A stretch of 64,000 nucleotides of DNA, from the NCBI GenBank assembly GCA_935421135.1, contig OW285188.1:19259233-19323232 (forward strand), given 5' to 3'. Below are positions 53,801 to 62,800 of the stretch, in pieces. The position numbers were made by a program, and so were the translations under genes. Within the stretch, counting starts at the first letter, position 1, and each line of letters opens with the position of its first letter. The notes beneath the pieces are model-generated. The model was not told the DNA's origin. It worked only from the letters and a program-made list of their open reading frames with translations, and searched no databases. Origin of the DNA: Bugulina stolonifera (taxonomy: Eukaryota > Bryozoa > Gymnolaemata > Cheilostomatida > Bugulidae).

Positions 53801-56800
53801 ACCTGAAATATCAACCATAGTTGAAGCTAATATACGTATACTTCAGGGACTCGTAGGGGTTGAATGGTGGACACCCGTACTTAACGATGTAGTTAGAGAA
53901 AGATTAAGACAGACTAAGGGTCTAGTCAACATGATCTCACCAGACGACAGTTTTAATGACGGTAAGTACGACACTACGTCATACTAGTAGGAGTAATACA
54001 TCTCCAACATTCTGATCAATTATACCTGCTCACTATTCTAGGATTGCTTGTTAATGTATGCATTGTACATGTAGCTGTCCATATAGTATCTTCAATTTTA
54101 CTCTATCGTGTTTAATGACATTTCTAATCTCAATCGCAACATCCACTAGGCCATTTATTAGACAGCTAATAGCTGACTTCGGCACAGTGTGATACTTGTA
54201 TAATGCTGGATGTACTTCTTCTTATGGTAGATCTATCCTCTTCAACTGCTTCTGGTGGGGAAGAAAAGAAAGCTAAATCCCCTAAAGGAGATGTCGGCTG
54301 CCAGGGAGTCACCAATGATATTGCCATAGAAGCACTCTGCAAGGAGGTAGAGTACATTGTAGATAAATACATGGATCTGTTGGCATCCATACTGCTATCT
54401 TCTGAGTTCTGCTGTGTGTTGTCCTAACCATAGAGTTATATTCTAATATAACATGACTCTGGGGTGAACACTGGTTGAAGGAGAGTGATAAATCAGGCAA
54501 TGATATATTACTCTATGAGGAATTTGTTGCAGCTAGTAGTTCCCTTTTATTTTTTGAATTTCAGTTCTCAGAATTTATCGCAGCTCATGTCGTTGTGCTC
54601 TGCCAGCTTGAATTCATTAAAGTGGCCTAAAGTATTTCTTGTAAAGAAAATTTCATAATTTTGTATTTTCGTGGTGTTTTAATAGGTGTGGCCAGTGTTA
54701 GTTCTAGTGGGCGGTCTAGATGCAGGTTTAAGAGTGGGCGGAAAGTGTATGCATACAGGGAGCCAGAGGGAAGGTGTTGTTCTTGGAACCACTAAGCCAG
54801 GCTCCAATAATGTCAGAGTTCAGTGGACGGATAATGATAGAACTGTTGGGTAATATATAAAAATATTGCAAGTTTAATATTTTTTATCACTGTCATGTTG
54901 ACACCTTCTCATGGGTCATTGATACTGTAATCACGTCTCTGGGACAATAAAGAAAGTCGTAATCAATGAATTTGAGTCTCTAATTGTAATGTTATTTGTA
55001 CTGGAATCACTATTTAGATGTCTCCGACTTGGGTAAGTTTTCCTTGTTCCTCTAATATATGTATTATATCGCACTAGTCCATTCATATTTACATGTCTAT
55101 AGCACTTAACAGTTAGCTAAACAGACTGTCACTTGGTAGTAACAAAGTCTGTACTTTTCTTTCACTAACTCTCCCTCTACTGTGACTAGTGGGTGCATGT
55201 TTCTAGTTGTACGTTTTTTTCTAATAAAATGGTGTTCAATCTCATCATTTCCTCCCCCTAATGTCGGAATTCACTGATAGATACCACAATTGGGAATTCT
55301 GCTGAAATTGATAATGGAGTGAAAGAGTAAATCATATAATATATAGTACGTATACATGCGTGTCATATTTTGTTACTATATTTACAGTGACGTGTCGCAG
55401 AACTTACTAGCCTCTGTACCAAGCTCTGTTGACTTATCAAAGTTGGGGGTGCTGGATGCCTCTCTGTTGTCAGACATAGCAAGGCTTTCGAACATACAGC
55501 CACCTAACTCTATCCATCGCTATCCATCGGATTCCTCTGTGATTAGCGAAAAGGAAAGATTGAAGAAGGAGCAGAGAGAAGTAGATGAAGCCATTGCTAA
55601 AGTAATCAATCATTCAGTCAAACTACTAGTTGTACGTTCGGGCAATAGCTGGAGAAGAACGTCTTGCATGCTTGTTTTTTGCAGATTTCTGTTGTTATTC
55701 CTATGCACTCTGTCAGCATTATCTATTACTAATATATTAGTAATATATTACTAATAAATTACAAATACATTACTAATATACATATATTACTAATATATTA
55801 CTAATATATTACTAATGTATTACTAATATATTACTAATATATTACTAATATATTTTGTTTGTCTAGGTATATGAAGGTGACCAACCGGACCACAATGCTG
55901 ATAAGAAGTCAGCCGCATCTAGTGCTGGTGAAGAAGATTCTGACATGGAGCTAGACCAAGATCTCAGTTCTTCAAGAGAAACTAGTTCTAGTATGATGGT
56001 GACGCCTGAGACACGCAGCCCTTCTGCACCTTTGGAACAGCCTTTGGACACTAGGGTAATATAAACTATACTCTTCGTACATATATACTGGATATACTGG
56101 ATATACATGTATATGTACTCAATCTGCATACAGTGTACTGTTTCGGTGTATAGCACCTCATCAGTGCAGCTCAGGGGTATACATGTACCTAGGAGCACAC
56201 CTTGGCAATACTGCATATTTACAGCAAAGTGTATTTAAATCCTGTGAAATACACTGAATCAGAGTTCTCAAGCTTCCAGAGACAGCAAGAATTGCATATA
56301 CATGTATATATATATATAATTGTTTACTTTGGGGTGAGGCATGACAACTGTTAGAGTAGATGGACTATTTTTTTTATTTTCTTGTATTATTTTAGACATC
56401 TCAGATGTACAGTGAGGCACTGAATATACAGTTTAGTCACCTGAGAGTAGCCTCACTACGGTTCCTCTCTACACTACTGTGTAGTAATACATATACAGAG
56501 CTGCTTATAGCCCCTAAGGGTTCCTTAGAGGAGAGAGACACCAACAATGACTTGAACGATGTACTCAAGTCAATCATGAAGTCTATGACTCAGAAGGCAG
56601 TCATGGCCAGCCCTATCAGTAAGCTACTAACTGTTCAATTACGCTCTCTGCAATACCAACGTCAATGAATAGATGGTTTTAAGTTACCGAGTATTACCTG
56701 CGTGTTCTTGCTATGATAATGTGCAACTGTTGCCAGTTTCTAAAAATCGCTGAAACTTTAGTTTGTATCCATATTTGTACATCTGCTAATTTTCTTGCTA

Positions 56801-59800
56801 TTGTACACATGTATACAACATTGTATAAACCATGTGCAATGTATGTAGTCACTTCTCTATTAATATTCTAGAGAGCCCGTGTTCCCTAAATGAACTACAG
56901 CGAGCTATCAATGTGCTCTATCAGATGTCTATTATGGCAGAGTATAATTCCGGTCTGCTGAAGAAACAAGGTACATAGTCTATATGTAGTATCAGTATTC
57001 TATTAACTTCAAGATCTAGTCAACCACTCTACAGTTAATGCTACCAGTCTATGCTATCATAATAATATTGGCTAAGAGCTAGTGCAAATGTAGGTTCACA
57101 AGCTATATTTCACATGTATCACTTTACATAGATCTCTGATGTAGGAGGACCCAACTTTAAGAGGTTATTAACAGTATCATACAGTATAAAAATATATTTC
57201 ATGATTGCCTCTTTGTCTGCATATAGTTTATGGTTATACCATAGAGTTATCCTCTCTTTAGAGGCAGAACGTTATGTTATAATTGGATGAGTTTTTAACG
57301 CCATCAGATAAGCAATCACCATATTATTTATTGTGGTAAAGTGTAGGCTAGTCACCTTTACATGAAAGCTTCATGCCAGCATCAGGTACTAATTTCAGTG
57401 AGAAGATAACTCTATCAGTCAAGCTGACTAGTATAATTATAGTTGTCCTTTAGTTCAGACCAGTGCTACCTGTAGTGGCTGACATGTTGATCAGGATGCT
57501 GACAATCAAATATGTTTGCCTTTCTATTGAGGACGTTATGTTATAGCTGAGTATGAGTATCAGACAGGACAATCAGGAAGTGAGTCTAATGCTGACCAGC
57601 TGTCCAGTAGCACTCCATCCAGCTCTACTCGACCTAGCCACTGGGGACAGATGAACCTAGATGGTAGGTGTATGAGATACGTACACATGTATATGTATAT
57701 TGTATATTGTCATATTAATACAAGTGTACTAGATGCATGCACTAGTTGCATGGCAATACGGTGCACTGTAAAAGCTTTACATCTTATTATCTTATATGGT
57801 TTCTGTATCTCTGTGTGCTTTGGCTACATTTGGTTCGAGTTAACTGATACATTGATAAGATGATTGCTTCACTCTGTCTTATTCATTTACACCTCATACA
57901 TAGGAAATAAAAATTGTACATTGTATGTTATTCACACATGTACATCCTGCAATGTTCGTAGGTGACAGCGAATCAGATCTCATGTTAGACATGCCACACC
58001 CACAACATGTTCAGATTAGGGAGTTTATGGAGTCGCCTGCGTACACCAGTAGAATAACTGCTATGTCCAGATTGTTTGGGAGGAACCTACCTGGTGTATA
58101 CAGCCCAAGGTAAGACAAGTTATAAACCAGTACATGTATTATACATGTATATAAGTGTGTATCTGTGTTTTATTACACCCTATTGACCTTTTATATTCCC
58201 TGGACTTTACATTCTGTGATCTTAGCAAGTTTGCAGGCCTCTGTAATCAGGCTTACCTTGTATCCATTTAATTAGTCATACCATCAAGTTATTTACAACT
58301 CTAAGATGACTCATACTTGTCTAATAACAATAACAATGTTCTGGTAACAAACTAACCACGAATAGCGAATACTTTATGCATGTGAATAGATAGGGTCAGT
58401 AAGGTATTGTGTGTTGCTTTATATTGTCATCATGCTTTTAAAATGGGCGATATGAGTGCAGAGCAGATGTTGGCCAACACTGGACATTAAATCTATTTTT
58501 TACATAAATACTATGTACATGTTTCCAAGACGTACCACCCTGTTGAGTTTGCACAAGTCAGCAGTCTAATATTAGCCATTTATATGCTCCATCTACTGGA
58601 TACCCTAGTTACTAGTAGGTAATCTTAACCTAGAGATAGTACTAATAGCAAAGTACATACTATATATAATGGGTGTATTTTACAGTGTACTGGAGGACAG
58701 GTTAGCTCTACATGTAATACAGTATTATGTTTTGTGCAGAGCTTAGCTTCAGCTTACACACCTAATGGTGTGCCTGTCGGTGTACTTAGAGTGGATTTTT
58801 CACTGAATTAACTGAATTGAGGTCATACAAGTACATGAGCTTTTCCCTGGTTGACCTGGAGTTATTGCAGAATTCACTGCTAGCTTTGATCAATCAGTTT
58901 GGCTGTGGAGTTTCAAAAATACCAACAGACTAATAGCAGAGTAAATTACAGGATAATCAATTGTATGATTGCTGACCATTCAGCACTTGGTAGTGATGGG
59001 GTGTTTAGCATCTCATCAGCTACTGAATGAGCTGGCAATATTTGAACATACTGATCCACACTACACTTAGATGTCAAGTCCACTCTTGCACGCCTACCCT
59101 AACTCTGTTGAGGGCTCCATTTCTAACCAACCAATCGTATTGCATACATTATTGGCTCAGCACCACATCAGTGTCTAGTGAGCTGTTTGCATGTTTGAAA
59201 AACTGGTTAGAAATTAACCAGTAAACTTCTTCACCAACATGCTTAACACCCTGCATCCTTCTTAGCCTTTGCCGGTTACAATACTCATATCGCATGTGTC
59301 ATTTCAGGAGGTCTAGTCGTTCTGGCCGTGCTTTCAGCTCCACGCCAGAAAATCGAGGGGCTTCTCGAGCTTCACGGTTTAGCGATGTTATAGGGCGAGG
59401 TCGTGCTCGCTCTCCCCCACCTGGTGTCGGACGGGGCCGTGATGGTCCCTCCCCACCCGCTCCCGAGAGTCCGCCTCCAGAACCTCAGGCAGCTGAGAGA
59501 CCAGAAAGTCCTCCAACTCAGCCAATCACAGCTCACCTTTTAGAGATGGGATTTAGTGCTCCACACATCAAGAAAGCTGTGCAGGCTTTGGGTATGTATT
59601 CAATTGATGTCATGTCAGTGCTGGCATCTATAGAAATAATTTTCACTGTATGGTGAAAGAAAAATATAGAATTGCTGAATTGTATATCTAGATGCAGGTA
59701 AAGACTACTTGCCTGTATGTGTTGTTTATACTACAAGTGTCTATATTCTAGTAAATTCAATATACTGTGACTCAAGACAGCTGATGCACTGTTTACTATT

Positions 59801-62800
59801 TATAGGCGTAACTGGGGAAGTGACGGCTCATGCCAAAAATAATCTAGCCACCTGGATGTTAGAGCACCCGCTGGAAGAAGGTGAGGTGGAAAGTGAAAGT
59901 GCACCTGCAGTAGCAACTGGTGATGCAAGGAGCGAGTCAGCTGCTGCAGTTGACGGCCAACTCTCTGCAACTCGACGTAGACTTAGAGCTCTCAGAGAGG
60001 CCCGTGCAGCAGGTTGGGGCTTAGCATCTTCCTCTCCGCGTAGGTGTAATGGTGTACCATTGTGTATCATAGTACTCGAGCTCACTGGTCGCTAAAAACC
60101 TACGTTATAATGCTGTAAGATATGTTAATATTTTTTGGTTTGTTTGTTAGTAGTTTCAGGTAATAGCTTTTGGTTTCCACTAGGTGTACAAAATATCACT
60201 GTGTACGTTTATATAGTTTATGTGTTGATATAGTACTGGGAATACCTACATGTATGGTAGTCACTAAATTTCACTGCATTCGCATTCAGACTTCATAATA
60301 TCTGCTTCAGTAAATGTGTGTGTATGTAGTCCAGAATTATTCTTACCACTATTTAGAAACGGACCTGTTGCCGAGTATATTAAGACGACGCAGACGTCCT
60401 GCAGGAGAGGACAGGAACCAAGAGGATCATTCTCCAGACAATACCGACGAGGAGAGTAGATCTATAGGAGCAGAGCAAGCTCGGATGAGGGGACCTCTGT
60501 ATGATTTCTTTGTCAGGTACTCACCAACCTCCTTGTGACTGATGGTGCCCAATGGCTTGTTTGACACATCCATGCTAACGTAATGTAGTTATGATTACCA
60601 TGGATTCCGTAATGAGCCCTTAATACACTATTGTAGAATACGATCACAGATGGGACTCTCTATGCCTGACATGGCCGATCCCAGCGATTCACTTAGTGGG
60701 GATGATGAGTTGTCATGGAAACCAATGGACACAGCGATGCTCCTTGGTGAGGCGATGTGTAGATACTATTTGAGTGTGATTATACACTGTTCAACTCTGC
60801 TTGCACAGTATCATGCAATGCACATGTGGATATACTTGTGGTTATAAGGGTATCCATGAGATTTAGTCAATATGTAGAGATATGTACTACATGTTTTGGC
60901 TAATTACAACCATGCTATCTGTGCTAGTATTTGGTTGTTGTACAAATACTACATGTTTGCAATTTTGCAGATACCAATGAAACTATGTTATTATAATTCA
61001 TGTTGACGGCAGGTAAATTCCTTCAGACATTCTATCTGTAGTGCATGAAACGTTTTTATTTCATATTATACATGTAATAGACATGGATTGTATGTAACAA
61101 GTATAATGTATATATGCATGTATGTACAGTGTCTATTTGCACTGTCCATGTCTCTCTAAGTCTCCTAGCAATAGTAGTTCAATAGTTACGGCATCTCACG
61201 ATGTCAAGTATCTGTCAGGTTTTGTCTTACTGGTTAGAAACCACTTGCTCGTGTTGTCAGTTAATCACTGCTGTATGTTGTACATTAGTCGACTAATATT
61301 ACTGTTGTAATATAGACACTGATCCCTCTCGCATCGACCTCTCTGAGATTGGAGAGGAGCTGACAGAGAACCACCAGGTACGCTGTGAGTTCTGTGTACC
61401 GTTAGTAGGTGTACCGGAATATGTAGAGCATATGAAGCAACTGCACCCTGGCTGTGGAGGTAAGGTGTTAATATATTTCGAGGTGCTCTAGAGAAAAATA
61501 TGCATTGATGCCGTTACACTAAATTGTTGTACATGTTTTACAGGCCATCATTTATACATCCACCCCTCCCCCCCCCCCACCCCTCTGTTTATCCACCCAC
61601 CTCCGGTGCATAGGTTCTTCTCACACTTCGAACCAATGAAGCATGTATGTTTACAAGTTAATTGATAGTATATGAAGTTTCCACACCATTTAATAGTCTA
61701 GCTAGTTGTAAATAGTAAATAAATAGGTATGGAAACTGTCTGCACATATGCATTATAGTAATATCGTCTTTATGATAATATTATATAGCCTGTGCATATT
61801 TCACATGTCTACGATATATTATATCATTTGCAGTTGTCCTTGACATTACTCCGTGTACAGAATATACCTGCCATTGTGGAACTACCGACCCTAGTGGCTC
61901 ATACATACTTTGCCATCTTTGTTATGAGAGGTATAAATATACAAGTACACTCTCCGGAGGTGCTGCTGAGAAGAGAATCAAGATGGTAGCTAAACTAAGG
62001 AAGGGGTGCTCGGACCTCCTTGGACCGATGCCTCATACAGGTAGAGTTTAGACTATGTTATTTCAGCCAATACTCGAATCAACTGTTATGAAATCTGCAG
62101 GAAGGTATCGGTGTACTGTGCTCTTATTATTTGTTAAGTATCAATTTAGGTAATGGGCCAGTAGTGCTGGAAAGGACATACATATGGTTATGATGGTAAT
62201 TTTTAGTTTATTACCACGCGACTCATATGATTATGGTCTAGTATCACTAAGTAACATGTAACTTACCAGATAACACAGTATATGGTTCCTACCCCTACAT
62301 TATTTTAGAGAATGTCGACATCTTATCATCTGCCAGTGAGGATAAGATGGATGTATTAGATAGTCTGATGAAGCATTCTCTCAGAGTGGACGACAAAGGG
62401 ATGGTTCCGGAAGCAGCTCAATTCACGGAAAGGGATCCTCTTGGAGAAGCAGTTGTCTCCTCCGTTTCCCAAGACTATATAGCACAGCTTGGTACGTTTA
62501 CACAATGTATGCACATATAAGCATTAACCTTGATTATCACATGGCTAAAGTTGAGCCAACATAATTCGACATTAGAACCACCAATGTTTCATAGCACCAC
62601 TAATTTTTCATCACCACACGGTGCCAAATGTGTGATTGCATCATGACTTATGTATCACATCCATTGAAGCAATGTACATGTAGTACTGAGACAGACTAGA
62701 TCCGACAGCATTGTGTTTCTCCACCCATCAGTTTGTTGATATGATCGCGGTCTTAAACACTATAACTGCTGAATAATTAAAAGCTCAGTATAATTCTCAA

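Noticed and set aside
61550..61640. Proline-rich continuation of HERC1 exon 58-59 through the C-rich run
   Set aside because: In frame after an acceptor-like ttttacag, but it ends in a stop, has no donor that keeps phase and no counterpart in HERC1.
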